A DNA stretch of 64,000 nt from Mesobacillus subterraneus (GTDB lineage Bacteria; Bacillota; Bacilli; Bacillales; Cytobacillaceae), in contig NZ_JAMBOF010000002.1 of assembly GCF_023715485.1 (NCBI RefSeq), positions 124,001-188,000 on the forward strand, written 5' to 3'. The position numbers were made by a program, and so were the translations under genes. A model generated the notes under the pieces. It ran no database searches. It was not told where the DNA came from and was given only the letters and a program-made list of their open reading frames with translations. Below, in pieces: positions 17,763 through 27,112 of this stretch; within the stretch, counting starts at the first letter, position 1, and each line of letters begins with the position of its first letter.

Positions 17763-18824
17763 ATGAGGTTAAAACTATTAAGTTACACATTTTTTTCAGT
17801 TATGATTTTTTTCATAACCGCTTGCAGTACAATTTCGTCTTCAGAAAACCCACAACAAACAAATGATTCAAAAATAACCGCTTCTGCTGCCACCTCTAAC
17901 AACTTTGGCCCACATGAAAATGTAAATCAACCGCCGGTACCTTTAAAAATTGAACGAGTTAGCGAAAATGAAGTGAATGTAGAAATGACGGCACAAATCA
18001 CGGATATCGAGATCTCTAAAGGAAATATGTATAAAGCTTGGACATTTAACGGTGAAGCTCCTGGTCCTGTAGTGGTCGTGAAGGAAGGTGACATCATTAA
18101 TTTTAAATTAATCAATATGGACCCTTCTATACCTCATAGTATGGACTTTCATGCAGTACATGCAGCTCCTTCTAAGGATTTTATTGATGTTATGCCAAAT
18201 GAAAGCGGTTTCTTTACGTACCAAGCAAATAAACCTGGTGTATTTATGTATCATTGTGGTACAAAGCCGGTTTTATCACATATTGCAAATGGAATGCACG
18301 GAACAATGATTGTGATGCCAAAGGATGGCTATCCAAATGATGGTAAAATCAATCGCGAATTTTTAATTATCCAAAATGAATGGTATAAGTATAACGATCT
18401 AGAGGATTTTACTAATGGAGTGCCAAGCAACGTTGTTTTTTCAACCAAGGCATTAAAGGAAGGACAACTTAACACTAATGGCGTGGTAGGAGGTTTAGTA
18501 GATACTCCTCTTTTAGCAAAAGTTGGTGACCGAATTCGTCTTTACGTAAACAATGTCGGTCCAAATGAAGTCAGTAGTTTCCATGTTGTTGGAACGATAT
18601 TTGATGATGTCTATATCGATGGAAATCCGTTTAATCATATGAAAGGAATACAAACAGTCATGTTACCTGCGAGTGGTGGTGCAGTAGTCGAGTTTACGGT
18701 AACAAAAGAAGGTAACTATCCAATCGTCACTCATCAATTTAACCATGTCACCAAGGGCGCTGTTGGAATGATTAAGGTAACAAAGGATGGGAAGGATGAC
18801 GGAAGTGCAACAGCTGGGCATTAA
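17763..18824 (+). CDS. nirK: copper-containing nitrite reductase (lipoprotein)
   Basis: 353 residues: a lipobox FFITAC (Cys21), then two cupredoxin domains. All Cu-nitrite reductase ligands are visible by spacing: type 1 copper H125, C165, H173, M178; type 2 copper H130, H164 and probably H324; catalytic D128 and H274. It would reduce nitrite to nitric oxide on the outer face of the membrane. The GGAGGAAGG site fits the ATG. It stands alone, without nor or nar genes in view. The upstream Fnr-type box predicts anaerobic control. Confidence 0.9.
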   Translation: MRLKLLSYTFFSVMIFFITACSTISSSENPQQTNDSKITASAATSNNFGPHENVNQPPVPLKIERVSENEVNVEMTAQITDIEISKGNMYKAWTFNGEAPGPVVVVKEGDIINFKLINMDPSIPHSMDFHAVHAAPSKDFIDVMPNESGFFTYQANKPGVFMYHCGTKPVLSHIANGMHGTMIVMPKDGYPNDGKINREFLIIQNEWYKYNDLEDFTNGVPSNVVFSTKALKEGQLNTNGVVGGLVDTPLLAKVGDRIRLYVNNVGPNEVSSFHVVGTIFDDVYIDGNPFNHMKGIQTVMLPASGGAVVEFTVTKEGNYPIVTHQFNHVTKGAVGMIKVTKDGKDDGSATAGH

Positions 18825-18827
18825 GAG

Positions 18828-18870
18828 TAGCGCAAGCGCCTTGGTCAGCCCCGACAAACAGGCAGTCCTT
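18828..18870. repeat. short fragment of the GCGCAAGCGC-family repeat
   Basis: GCGCAAGCGCCTTGGTCAGC and CCCGACAA match the start of the cluster at 2707. Truncated; directly after nirK. Confidence 0.55.
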
Positions 18871-18885
18871 AAATTGGAACGAAAG

Positions 18886-18925
18886 AAAGCAGTTTCCTTT
18901 CTAATAGGAAACTGCTTTGTTTTAT
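18886..18925. terminator. bidirectional terminator between nirK and the secreted TIM-barrel gene
   Basis: A 13-bp stem (AAAGCAGTTTCCT / AGGAAACTGCTTT) with T-rich flanks on both sides. Confidence 0.8.
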
Positions 18926-18966
18926 CTAAAGGCTGTTTTCGCTAAACTTACCGACTCTCTGTTACG

Positions 18967-20058
18967 TTACGGAAGTTGCCAAGCAACATTATAGTCATTG
19001 TATCCGCCATAGTACTGCCAAATTTGTGCTTTTTCGGTTGTTCCCGGGAAATTGCCCCAGTCTGGATTGCTGATTGTTAAATCTTCAGGAATGTCACCAG
19101 GGTAATAGGCCACCCAGTAAGCTCCCGGAGTGCTTGGCGAAAATTCTCCCATTGAAACTTCCCAGCTCCATTGTGAGGAATAGGTACCAGGCTTAACGCC
19201 TTCACCATATTGATTCAGATAATTGACAAAAGCGGTATATATCGCTTGATTGTTTGCATAGTCATACTCTTTCGTACCTGTTAAAGCCGGTTCTACATCA
19301 ATAAAGATAACAGGTCTTGCTTTCGAACCATAGACACTTTTCATAGCTTCATAGGTTTCTAGTGCCAATTTTGCCTGCTGTGCCCCCCACTCACTTGCAG
19401 AAGTTCCTGCGGGCGCCTGTTGCATACCTGTTAAAAACCAATAACCATAAACATATGCAGCTTCCTCTGCTCTTGCACTGCTGAAAAATTTTCCGCTGCC
19501 TGTGCCTGCGTCAAATTGAACCACGCTTCCATATCCCAACTTGCCGAGGTAAAAATCATTCCCCGCTGGATTCGGTATAGCCGTAGCTGAATCAGTCCCA
19601 AAAAAATATTCCGTTAGGACTTCATCTTCGGTCTTTTCTTCTTCCGATGAGCTATTCGCAAAAATCGCCGAGTTTTGGGAAGCATGGATTCTTGCTGTTT
19701 CACTGGCATGTACACTTGCCTGAGATTTTACGCTTCTATCTTCTTTCTTTTGTTGGATCTCAGCTTTCGCTACTGCTTTAGGCTGAGCGGAAACTTCTGG
19801 CTTTACTTCTGCTTTTGGCTGAGCAGGAACCTCAGGCTTCACTCGTGCTTCGTGCTGAGCAGGTACCTCAGCAGGAGTTGTTTTTTCGCTAGCATGTAAA
19901 TTTTGCTGACTGTTTACTTGAACAGCTTTAACAGGTTCCGTTTTTGCTTTATCAAGTGAAGCGGCTTCAGTGAAATGGCCTCCTGAAATGACGCCAAAAG
20001 ACAATACTGTGGTTGCGACGAAAGATTTTACAAGTTTCTTTAAGTTTTTCATTCTCAT
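18967..20058 (-). CDS. secreted protein with C-terminal GH25/DUF1906-like TIM-barrel domain
   Basis: 363 residues: a signal peptide (cut near TEA-ASLDK), a low-complexity Pro/Ala/Lys/Glu linker with imperfect repeats (VPAQPKAEVKPE), and a C-terminal domain of about 210 residues. The C-terminal domain starts at EYFFGTDS and has FIDVEP and WVAYYPGD. It ends IWQYYGGYNDYNVAWQLP, the strand order and ending seen in GH25-like barrels, so it may act on or bind the cell wall. The catalytic acids are not certain. AAAGGGAG precedes the ATG. Confidence 0.65.
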   Translation of the reverse strand: MRMKNLKKLVKSFVATTVLSFGVISGGHFTEAASLDKAKTEPVKAVQVNSQQNLHASEKTTPAEVPAQHEARVKPEVPAQPKAEVKPEVSAQPKAVAKAEIQQKKEDRSVKSQASVHASETARIHASQNSAIFANSSSEEEKTEDEVLTEYFFGTDSATAIPNPAGNDFYLGKLGYGSVVQFDAGTGSGKFFSSARAEEAAYVYGYWFLTGMQQAPAGTSASEWGAQQAKLALETYEAMKSVYGSKARPVIFIDVEPALTGTKEYDYANNQAIYTAFVNYLNQYGEGVKPGTYSSQWSWEVSMGEFSPSTPGAYWVAYYPGDIPEDLTISNPDWGNFPGTTEKAQIWQYYGGYNDYNVAWQLP

Positions 20059-20094
20059 TTTACTCCCTTTAAATTATCGTTTTTATTTAGCTAA

Positions 20095-20985
20095 CTAAGC
20101 AATAAACGTTAAGAAAAAAGGAGCTTCTTTTGGCGGTGGTGAAGGTGGGGCATTGATCCATTGATGACAGTACTTAGCCTGGCGGGAAGTATAAATTTGG
20201 CCAAAGTTCCAACCAAAATTTTCATCCCAGTCAATCCAATTTGTAATAAAGCTTATTGAGCCTGCCCCTGCGCTGATCTGTTCATTTGTTTGCCCTCCAG
20301 GAGATTGCGTTCGTTGTGGAGGGTTACTCATGATGTCAATAACTCTAGGTTTCTTCCTATTGTCAAATGGAGTTTTCTGTTTGTCCTCCATTAAGGATTT
20401 CTCCACCAAATTCAGGGAACTGCTTTTCTTTTTTGATACTGAAAGCTTATCATTTTCTATAAAAACATCTGGCTTGGCATTTCCGCCAGGAGAGTGGCTG
20501 GGTTGATGTTCCTCGTAATTCCTTTGAATTGGAGAAAGTATCTTGGTGGCCTTTGTAAACTTAGCAGTGACAGCTTTTGGCACTGCTTGAGTCGGTGCCC
20601 GGCCTTTCTCCTTTACAGCAGGTTCAGGAGGTTTCCCAGCCTTCATCTTCTTTTTAATAGAAGGAATGACCTTTTCATTGCTCCTATTCGTCTTGTCTGG
20701 TAACTTTTGAACAGGTTTAATTAATTGGGTTTTCTGGATATCATTTTTCTGTTCTGGTTTTTGAGTCACCAGGTCTGGCTTCTTATTCACGTTATCAGGA
20801 TTAACGGGGACTGCTTTATTCGAGGCCTCTGGAGTAACGGCTTTAGGTAAAATTTGATTATGTACTTCAGAATTATGAGGTACCGGCTGACCGGATGAAC
20901 CATTTTTCTCTGCCAATGCATTATTCGGAAAGAAAGCGGCCCCCCCTAAAAAAACACCCATCAAAATAAAATGCCGGATGCGCAC
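20095..20985 (-). CDS. secreted low-complexity protein of unknown function
   Basis: 296 residues with a signal peptide (FPNNALAEK), then a Pro/Lys/Gln-rich disordered stretch of about 210 residues. A short conserved-looking tail contains FITNWIDWDENFGWNF. It starts with GTG at 20985, which has a very good AAAGGGGGTGAG site. The gene lies 36 bp upstream of the TIM-barrel secreted gene on the same strand, so they may be co-transcribed. I do not recognise the family. Confidence 0.6.
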   Translation of the reverse strand: MRIRHFILMGVFLGGAAFFPNNALAEKNGSSGQPVPHNSEVHNQILPKAVTPEASNKAVPVNPDNVNKKPDLVTQKPEQKNDIQKTQLIKPVQKLPDKTNRSNEKVIPSIKKKMKAGKPPEPAVKEKGRAPTQAVPKAVTAKFTKATKILSPIQRNYEEHQPSHSPGGNAKPDVFIENDKLSVSKKKSSSLNLVEKSLMEDKQKTPFDNRKKPRVIDIMSNPPQRTQSPGGQTNEQISAGAGSISFITNWIDWDENFGWNFGQIYTSRQAKYCHQWINAPPSPPPKEAPFFLTFIA

Positions 20986-21304
20986 TATCTCACCCCCTTT
21001 CGGAAGCAGGGATTCATCACTTCCATGGAGAGCATTCGACAGGGTTATACAATTTTTTGTCGGTTGTTTGCTCCTTTAAAACGAAAGAGTGCTTTTAACC
21101 CAAGCTGATTTTATTATAGTTGAGTCCATTTTCCTTGGTTATGGGACTATTTGTATTTGTCGAATGGAGAGAAACTGACTCCTTTGGAGATGAATAAACT
21201 ATGAAAAGTGAAGTATCTTTTCAACAAGTTATACTTCAGATAAAATAAATATAAGAACATATGTTTTATTTTAAGTAAGAAAGGGAGGAAGGGAGGAAGA
21301 TTAA
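20986..21304. other. intergenic region between the secreted protein gene and the homing endonuclease gene
   Basis: About 320 bp with divergent starts at each end. A TATAAT-like -10 on the minus strand near 21112-21119 may serve the secreted proteins. No gene or RNA recognised. Confidence 0.4.
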
Positions 21305-21712
21305 GTGGAAGCGTGGGAAGCAAGCTATATTGCAGGTATTATAGATGGAGAAGGCACCATTACTCTAACAAGGATGCATGAAAAGGAACACCGTCGACCA
21401 ACCATTACTATTGCTTCAACAGATAAGGAACTTTTGATGTATATCCAGTCACTAATTGGAGGAGTAATAAATAATAAGAAGAATTATAGACCAGAAGTTC
21501 ACAAATCCTCTTATACTTTAAGTATTAAAAACAAATTTGAGGTACTATCCACATTAAAACAAATACACCCTTTTTTAAGAATCGATCGAAAGCGAATACG
21601 GGCATTGTGGATATTAAATCATTACGAGTTAGTTACTCCACGCAATGGCAAATATAAACCCGAAATGTTAAAAGCAAAAATAGAATTTGAAGACTTTTTC
21701 TTTAGGATTTAA
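21305..21712 (+). CDS. free-standing LAGLIDADG-family homing endonuclease
   Basis: 135 residues from a GTG with a strong GGGAGGAAG site. One LAGLIDADG motif (YIAGIIDGEGTITL, about residues 8-21) predicts a homodimer; the rest (TDKELLMYIQSLIGG, FLRIDRKRIRALWIL) matches single-motif LAGLIDADG enzymes. It lies just outside the 3' end of ssrA, in convergent orientation, and not inside the ssrA intron. A plausible job is cutting intronless ssrA alleles and so helping to move the neighbouring intron. The link is inferred from adjacency. It is AT-rich compared with the housekeeping genes around it, consistent with transfer. Confidence 0.85.
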   Translation: MEAWEASYIAGIIDGEGTITLTRMHEKEHRRPTITIASTDKELLMYIQSLIGGVINNKKNYRPEVHKSSYTLSIKNKFEVLSTLKQIHPFLRIDRKRIRALWILNHYELVTPRNGKYKPEMLKAKIEFEDFFFRI

Positions 21713-21750
21713 AAAGACTATGGTTTTATAGTTAACTTATATAATAAAAG

Positions 21751-21786
21751 AAAGCATAAGCCTGCCATTTGGCAAACTTATGCTTT
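21751..21786. terminator. bidirectional terminator between the endonuclease gene and ssrA
   Basis: Perfect outer stem AAAGCATAAG / CTTATGCTTT enclosing a second short stem GCC/GGC. T-rich on the minus-strand exit. Confidence 0.7.
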
Positions 21787-21795
21787 AGGTCACAC

Positions 21796-21831
21796 AAAAA
21801 ATAAAAATCCACCAATATATGTATTGGTGGA
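21796..21831 (-). terminator. ssrA intrinsic terminator
   Basis: On the minus strand TCCACCAATA pairs with TATTGGTGGA, followed by TTTTTATTTTTT. Its left arm includes the CCA end of tmRNA. Confidence 0.85.
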
Positions 21832-21841
21832 GACGGTGGGA

Positions 21842-22114
21842 CGTGCTATTCCATGCTTTCGTCATGGCACTGACTATATCATGAACCTGTTTGACCAGGT
21901 CCTCCGGCGTCTTATGCGAGATTTAGTTTTACCCGGACTCCCGGGCAGATCACGCATCCTAGTACTGCCAGGTTGGCAGCCTATAAGTCGATACATGGCT
22001 GTTGGATTGCTCCACATACCACTCGGCATTGCCTTATCGCGCTAAGCGACTTAGGTTTCACCGATAAAGCCGGATTTTCACTTGCATGTTGCCACACAAG
22101 GCGACTAATTACTA
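21842..22114 (-). mobile_element. group I intron in the T-loop of tmRNA
   Basis: A 273-nt insertion between tmRNA T-loop positions. The 5' exon ends in U (complement of 22115) and the intron ends in G (complement of 21842), as group I introns require. P1 is visible: exon CGAU plus intron UAG pairs with UUAGUCG, placing a U.G pair at the splice site. The conserved S segment AUGAUAUAGUC (complement of 21872-21882) has its P7 partner near 21953-21969. No open frame is inside, so it is a minimal ribozyme without its own endonuclease. Similar introns at this tmRNA site are known in some Gram-positive bacteria. Confidence 0.85.
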
Positions 22115-22332
22115 ATCGAACCCACGTCCAAAGATATTGGCACTTAAGCTTCTACGAGTGTAGTCGGCATATTGGCGCTTCGCTGGTCCTTTTGCCTACC
22201 GACAGGCGGCCGGCCAGCTAGCCTGGTTGTTCTCTTCCTTCATCCTCAGGCGGTGGAATCCGGCGTAGCCCACTTAGAGTGAGTCCGCTACCCTACCACA
22301 TGGGCGATGGAGGGGCGAACCGCTATGCAGTA

Positions 22333-22368
22333 TTAAGCTGCGAAAGCGAAGTTGTTGTTTTGTTTGCC
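22333..22368 (-). other. tmRNA proteolysis-tag reading frame
   Basis: Encodes GKQNNNFAFAA followed by TAA. With the alanine from charged tmRNA the tag is AGKQNNNFAFAA, close in form to other Bacillus tags. It ends in the AA degron read by ClpXP. Confidence 0.9.
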
Positions 22369-22548
22369 AGTTATAGGCGTTGACGTTTTAACGAGGCCGA
22401 TCCCCTCGACTCGCCACCTAAGCTCAAACTACCCCTGTCGAATCCGTAACGTCCCCATATAAAAGGTTGCTGTATCTGTGATACAGACGTTAGGAGAACT
22501 CGGAAAGCCGAGCATAAGTTATGTTGTCACTCGCTGGTGACAGTTCTC

Positions 22549-22576
22549 ATTATATCACATTGAGTGTTTTTTTCAA
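22549..22576 (-). promoter_or_regulatory. ssrA promoter
   Basis: On the minus strand TTGAAA (22571-22576), a 16-nt spacer, TATAAT (22549-22554). Start near 22542, leaving a leader of about 86 nt with three short hairpins before mature tmRNA. Confidence 0.8.
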
Positions 22577-22604
22577 CTGGTACACTCTTCCTCAGCTGAC
22601 ATGG

Positions 22605-23072
22605 TTACATTTTCTGGCGTTCGCGGAATGCACGCTCGATATCACGGCCTGCTTCCTTCTTCTTCAGAGTTTCACGCTTGTCATAGTTCTTTTTACCCTT
22701 ACCAAGACCGATTAAAACCTTTGCGAATCCATTCTTCAGATAAAGCTTCAGGGGCACTAGTGTAAATCCTGCTTCCTTCGTTTCACCGATCAACTGGGCG
22801 ATCTGGCGTTTGTGCAGCAGCAGCTTCCTCGTCCTTAACGGTTCATGGTTATAACGGTTTCCTTGTTCATAAGGACTGATATGCATATTGTATAGATACA
22901 TTTCACCGTTATGGACCCTCGCGTATGAATCCTTCAGTTGGACACGACCGCCACGGATTGCTTTAATCTCAGTACCCTGGAGGACAATCCCTGCTTCATA
23001 TGTGTCTTCAATAAAATAATCGTGGTTCGCCTTTTTGTTTTGCGCGACGACTTTCCCTTCACCTTTTGGCAT
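22605..23072 (-). CDS. smpB: SsrA-binding protein SmpB
   Basis: 155 residues, normal length. The family patterns [23 protein letters not shown] at the N-terminus (OB fold) and [20 protein letters not shown] at the C-terminal tail are clear. SmpB binds the tRNA-like part of tmRNA and takes it to stalled ribosomes. It lies between rnr and ssrA as in B. subtilis. AAGGGGGAAG precedes the ATG. Confidence 0.98.
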   Translation of the reverse strand: MPKGEGKVVAQNKKANHDYFIEDTYEAGIVLQGTEIKAIRGGRVQLKDSYARVHNGEMYLYNMHISPYEQGNRYNHEPLRTRKLLLHKRQIAQLIGETKEAGFTLVPLKLYLKNGFAKVLIGLGKGKKNYDKRETLKKKEAGRDIERAFRERQKM

Positions 23073-23130
23073 AAAACTTCCCCCTTCTTTTGTTTATCAT
23101 TTTAGCAAATAACCCCTGCTCCCACAACGA

Positions 23131-23192
23131 AAAGCGCAAACACGTTGGCTTACAGGACAAGAGAGAGCCCCTTGTAGGCAGGAGCTCTCAAT
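23131..23192 (-). terminator. hairpin downstream of rnr, next to a repeat fragment
   Basis: On the minus strand GAGAGCTCCTGCC / AAGGGGCTCTC forms a stem without a strong T-run. Beside it (about 23131-23150) is AAAAGCGCAAACACGTTGG, a worn fragment of the GCGCAAGCGC repeat family. Partial terminator or processing site before smpB. Confidence 0.4.
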
Positions 23193-23203
23193 TTCCAAGT
23201 TGC

Positions 23204-25573
23204 TTATTTTCTCTTTTTAGATTTGCGTTTAGCGGCTGGAGCATTCTCAAAGAACTTTTTCTTTTTGCTCTTCGGCTTTGAACCGGATCCGGCACCATTT
23301 CTGCTGCCGCCTCCTGATCCGCCACGTCCGCCTCTTTGCTTGCCTTCTTCTTCTTTACCACTGCGCGGCTTCTTCAGGTTGCTGCCAGTCTTGAATATCT
23401 TTGGAGCAGCTGGGCGCTCACGTCTCGGAGTTCCCTTCATGCCAACGATCTCAAAGTCAATCGAACGCTCATCTTTGTTGACGTTGATGACGCGCACAGT
23501 GATTTCATCACCGATGCGGAAGACGTTTCCGGTACGCTCGCCAATCATCGCCAACTGGCGTTCTTCGTATCGGTAATAATCGTCCGTCATGTAGCTGACA
23601 TGGACTAGTCCTTCGATGGTATTCGGGAGCTCGACGAACATTCCAAAATTCGTTACCGAACTGATGATGCCATCGTATTCAGTGCCAACTTTGTCTTCCA
23701 TGTATTCCGCTTTTTTCAGCTCGTCGGTTTCACGTTCTGCTTCAACTGCGCGGCGTTCCATGTTGGATGAATGTTCAGCGATATCCGGAAGCATCGCGTT
23801 CCATTTTTCCTTTGTGGCCTGATCCAGTTTGCCTTCGATTAAATAAGTCCTGATCAATCGGTGGACAATCAAATCCGGGTAACGGCGGATCGGCGATGTG
23901 AAGTGGGTGTAGAATTCAGTTGATAACCCGAAATGGCCCAGACTTTCCGGATAATATTTTGCCTGCTGCATCGAACGGAGCATCACAGTTGAAACAACCA
24001 TTTCCTCCGGCTTCCCTTGGACTTCCTCGATGATTTCCTGGAGTGCCCGTGGGTGTACGCCATTCGCCGAACCTCTGACTAGATAGCCAAAGTTTGTGAT
24101 GAAATCAAAGAATTTCCTTAGCTTATCCTCTTTCGGATCCTCGTGGATACGGTAGATGAAGGGAACATCAAGCCAGTGAAAATGCTCTGCAATTGTTTCG
24201 TTCGCTGCTAGCATGAATTCCTCAATCAGCTTTTCAGCAACAGATCTTTCCCTTAGGACAACATCTGTAGGATGACCTTCTTCATCGACAAGAACCTTAG
24301 ATTCCTTGAAATCAAAATCGATTGCTCCTCTTTCCATTCGCTTTTTGCGAAGGATGGCCGCAAGTTCTTCCATCATTTCAAACATCGGAACAAGGGATTC
24401 ATAGCGGGAACGCGTTTCTTCGTCTTTATCGACTAGAATTCTATTCACATCAAAATACGTCATCCGCTCCGTTGTTTTGATGACACTCTGATAGATTTCA
24501 TGGTTAACGACCTGGCCATCAGGAGAGATTTCCATATTACATGACAGGGTCAGGCGGTCTACCTTCGGATTCAACGAGCAAATCCCGTTTGATAGACGAT
24601 GAGGAATCATCGGGATAACCCTGTCAACCAAGTACACACTCGTCGCACGGTCCTCTGCTTCGCGGTCAATCGGTGAATCCTCGGTTACATAATAAGTAAC
24701 ATCGGCAATATGGACTCCAAGCTTATAGTTGCCGTTCTCAAGCCTTGTCACCTGGACAGCGTCATCAAGGTCCTTTGCATCAGCGCCGTCAATCGTAACA
24801 ATTACCTCGTTACGAAGGTCACGGCGATTGGCAATCTCGCTCTCATTGATTTGGTCAGGTGCTTCAATTGCCTGCTGAAGTACTTCTGTAGGGAACTCAG
24901 TCGGCAATCCCTGCTTATGGATAACCGAAAGAATGTCTACTCCCGGGTCATTTTTATGGCCAAGGATTGCAACGACCTCACCCTCGGCACTCTTGCGCCC
25001 TTCGGGATAGGCAGTCAATTTCACAACGACCTTATGTCCTTCAACTGCACCCATTCCTGCTTCTTTCGGAATGAAAATATCACTCGCAAACTTCTTATCA
25101 TCCGGCAGCACAAACCCGAAATGCTTGCTCTCGGTATAAGTACCGACGATTTGTGAAACGCCTCGCTCCAAAATGCGCACGACAGTACCTTCACGGCGCT
25201 GGCCGGAGCTATCCGAAGAAACACGCACTAAAACGGTATCCCCGTTCATGGCATTGTTCGTTTCATTCGGCGGGATGAAAATATCATCCATGCCAGGCTC
25301 CTCCGTGATTACAAAAGCGAACCCTTTCGCATGGGCACTCAAACGGCCTCGAACTAGATTCATCTTCTCAGGAAGTCCGTACCTGTCGCTGCGTGTCCTG
25401 ACGACAAGCCCCTTTTCCTCCATGACAACAAGCGCCTTTACAAAATCCTTGAATGTCGATGAATCCTGGATTCCAAAAGCACTCTCAAGCTCCTGGACGG
25501 TAAGCGGCTTATAAGCCTCATCCTTCATATAATGTAAAAGCCTGTCTATATGGCTTTTAATATTTTCTTCCAT
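23204..25573 (-). CDS. rnr: ribonuclease R
   Basis: 789 residues in the RNase R order: N-terminal helix-turn-helix (about 1-75), cold-shock/OB domains (about 80-230), RNB catalytic domain (about 255-580) and S1 domain (about 630-710). A Lys/Arg/Gly-rich tail follows. The RNB active-site acids are in [16 protein letters not shown]. This 3'-5' exonuclease degrades structured RNA and works with tmRNA-SmpB in clearing non-stop mRNA, which suits its position just upstream of smpB and ssrA. AGGAGGG precedes the ATG. Confidence 0.97.
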   Translation of the reverse strand: MEENIKSHIDRLLHYMKDEAYKPLTVQELESAFGIQDSSTFKDFVKALVVMEEKGLVVRTRSDRYGLPEKMNLVRGRLSAHAKGFAFVITEEPGMDDIFIPPNETNNAMNGDTVLVRVSSDSSGQRREGTVVRILERGVSQIVGTYTESKHFGFVLPDDKKFASDIFIPKEAGMGAVEGHKVVVKLTAYPEGRKSAEGEVVAILGHKNDPGVDILSVIHKQGLPTEFPTEVLQQAIEAPDQINESEIANRRDLRNEVIVTIDGADAKDLDDAVQVTRLENGNYKLGVHIADVTYYVTEDSPIDREAEDRATSVYLVDRVIPMIPHRLSNGICSLNPKVDRLTLSCNMEISPDGQVVNHEIYQSVIKTTERMTYFDVNRILVDKDEETRSRYESLVPMFEMMEELAAILRKKRMERGAIDFDFKESKVLVDEEGHPTDVVLRERSVAEKLIEEFMLAANETIAEHFHWLDVPFIYRIHEDPKEDKLRKFFDFITNFGYLVRGSANGVHPRALQEIIEEVQGKPEEMVVSTVMLRSMQQAKYYPESLGHFGLSTEFYTHFTSPIRRYPDLIVHRLIRTYLIEGKLDQATKEKWNAMLPDIAEHSSNMERRAVEAERETDELKKAEYMEDKVGTEYDGIISSVTNFGMFVELPNTIEGLVHVSYMTDDYYRYEERQLAMIGERTGNVFRIGDEITVRVINVNKDERSIDFEIVGMKGTPRRERPAAPKIFKTGSNLKKPRSGKEEEGKQRGGRGGSGGGSRNGAGSGSKPKSKKKKFFENAPAAKRKSKKRK

Positions 25574-25779
25574 ATAAAATCCCTCCTTTATTAACGCTCT
25601 TTTCGTAAACTAATGTGCTTTCACTCGACTGTAAGTAAAAATCAGCTACCGGATTTTTACGGTTTTTCTTTCATCCTGGTTCAGAAACTTCCTCGAAAAG
25701 ATCTCGATGCCCTGCTGAATACGGATATACAGAAAGCAACATCCAATACGAAGATATTCCTGTTTAGAGTTCTATCTTA

Positions 25780-26526
25780 TTATTCTTTCCAATTTAATGA
25801 TTCTAGAAACGCATAAACATCCTCATGCAGCTGGTCACGTTCTTTATCAAGCGTGATGACATGCCCGGATTCCTCATACCACTTGAGTTTTTTATGTTCG
25901 GCTTCGATGTTGTCAAAAATTATATTTGCACTATCCGGATCAATAATAATATCATTGCGTGCCTGGACAACGAAGGTTGGAGTGTAAATCAGGTCGATAC
26001 TGCCTCTAACCTCTTTTATCAGCTCCTGAAGATCCTTTAAGGTAGCCATCGATTTTTTCTCAAGGTCCTTAACTTCAGCTTCAATCTGTTCCTCAGTCTT
26101 GCCTTCCATCTTCTTGTATTCCTTCGCATATTCCAGAACGCCGCGGTACATCAATTCTTCTGTCTTAAGGTGCATCGGGGCGCACATTGGGACAATTCCC
26201 TTTAATGGCATTGTATACCCGAGTTTTAGTGAAAGGACACCTCCAAGCGACAGTCCAGCAACAGCAATTTCCTCGTAGCCTTCACTTTTGAGGTACTCAT
26301 AGCCAGTCAGCGCGTCCTGCCACCAGTCTTCTGGACCAGTATGTATCAGCTCTTCAGGCGGCACACCATGTCCTTTGAAAATCGGGGCATGTGATGTGTA
26401 TCCCTTCCCTTCTAAAAATCGGCCCAGCATCCTGACATCTGCAGAATTACCAGTAAATCCATGCAGCAGCAATACTGCTCTTTTTCCAGCTTTAAATGTA
26501 AAAGGTCTTGGTACTAACTTTCTCAT
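25780..26526 (-). CDS. est: carboxylesterase (Est30/YvaK type)
   Basis: 248 residues, alpha/beta-hydrolase. The nucleophile is Ser93 in GLSLGG, the oxyanion loop LLHGFTG is at 20-26, and the likely Asp and His are in ARNDIIID and ESGHVITLD near the C-terminus. It matches the Bacillus/Geobacillus carboxylesterase Est30 in length and motifs, and hydrolyses short-chain esters in the cytoplasm. It lies between secG and rnr as in B. subtilis. AGGGAGTAGG precedes the ATG. Confidence 0.95.
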   Translation of the reverse strand: MRKLVPRPFTFKAGKRAVLLLHGFTGNSADVRMLGRFLEGKGYTSHAPIFKGHGVPPEELIHTGPEDWWQDALTGYEYLKSEGYEEIAVAGLSLGGVLSLKLGYTMPLKGIVPMCAPMHLKTEELMYRGVLEYAKEYKKMEGKTEEQIEAEVKDLEKKSMATLKDLQELIKEVRGSIDLIYTPTFVVQARNDIIIDPDSANIIFDNIEAEHKKLKWYEESGHVITLDKERDQLHEDVYAFLESLNWKE

Positions 26527-26679
26527 TTTCCTACTCCCTCTATATTACTAATCAAAAATGAATTAAATATCTTCCTTAGTTTTAACAAACCTGCTGTTAA
26601 CATTCCAATTAAAAGCCCTTTATATATGTAAATACCCATAATTTATAGAAATATGTGATGTTTTGCTGCTCCATAAACA

Positions 26680-26712
26680 CAACAAAACCCGGCCTCTATT
26701 GAAGCCGGGTCA
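26680..26712 (-). terminator. terminator downstream of secG
   Basis: On the minus strand ACCCGGCTTC / GAGGCCGGGT followed by TTTGTTGTG. It separates secG from est. Confidence 0.8.
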
Positions 26713-26721
26713 TTGTGTGTA

Positions 26722-26955
26722 TTATAGCTTGAAATAAGTAACGGCCATAGTCAGAACAAAGAATAAAACAGAAAGAACAACAGTGACGCGGTGAAGGACA
26801 AGATCAAGACCTCGTGCCTTTTGCTTACCGAACAATTGCTCAGCGCCGCCGGAAATCGCACCTGAAAGACCAGCACTCTTTCCTGACTGAAGAAGGACAA
26901 CTAAGATAAGTCCCAGGCTCACGATCACTAAAAGAATAGTTAAAAATGTATGCAT
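26722..26955 (-). CDS. secG: preprotein translocase subunit SecG
   Basis: 77 residues with two membrane segments (about 3-23 and 53-75) joined by the conserved loop [20 protein letters not shown], which is diagnostic. SecG assists SecYE during protein export. A GGGAGGTACGTC site precedes the ATG. Monocistronic, with its own terminator. Confidence 0.97.
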   Translation of the reverse strand: MHTFLTILLVIVSLGLILVVLLQSGKSAGLSGAISGGAEQLFGKQKARGLDLVLHRVTVVLSVLFFVLTMAVTYFKL

Positions 26956-27057
26956 GACGTACCTCCCGATAAAACTGCTTAACAGTATTTTAAATTTATC
27001 ACATTTTCAGGAACTAAACAATACTTGTCCGAATAGTTACGAATTTAATAATCAAAT

Positions 27058-27085
27058 TAAAAGAAACACAAATTGTGTTTCTCTT
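27058..27085 (-). terminator. terminator downstream of the polysaccharide deacetylase gene
   Basis: GAAACACAA / TTGTGTTTC stem on the minus strand followed by TTTTAATTT. Confidence 0.75.
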
Positions 27086-27112
27086 AAGTCTTTCTATGAG
27101 TTTTACCTGTAT

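Larger units (their letters stand above)
21825..22456 (-). ncRNA. ssrA: tmRNA gene, interrupted by a group I intron
   Basis: The minus strand begins GGGGACGTTACGGATTCGAC at 22456 and ends CGTCTCCACCA at 21825. The 5' and 3' ends pair as the tRNA-like acceptor stem. The tag reading frame is at 22333-22368. The T-arm is split: GTGGGTTCGAT lies at about 22125-22115 and TCCCAC at 21841-21836, with a 273-nt intron between. After splicing the T-loop would read TTCGATT and the RNA would be 359 nt, normal for Bacilli. tmRNA with SmpB rescues stalled ribosomes; smpB is directly upstream. Confidence 0.95.

Noticed and set aside
21824-22221. Plus-strand open frames (73 and 82 aa)
   Set aside because: They are antisense to tmRNA and its intron, have no ribosome sites, and are explained by the RNA gene.
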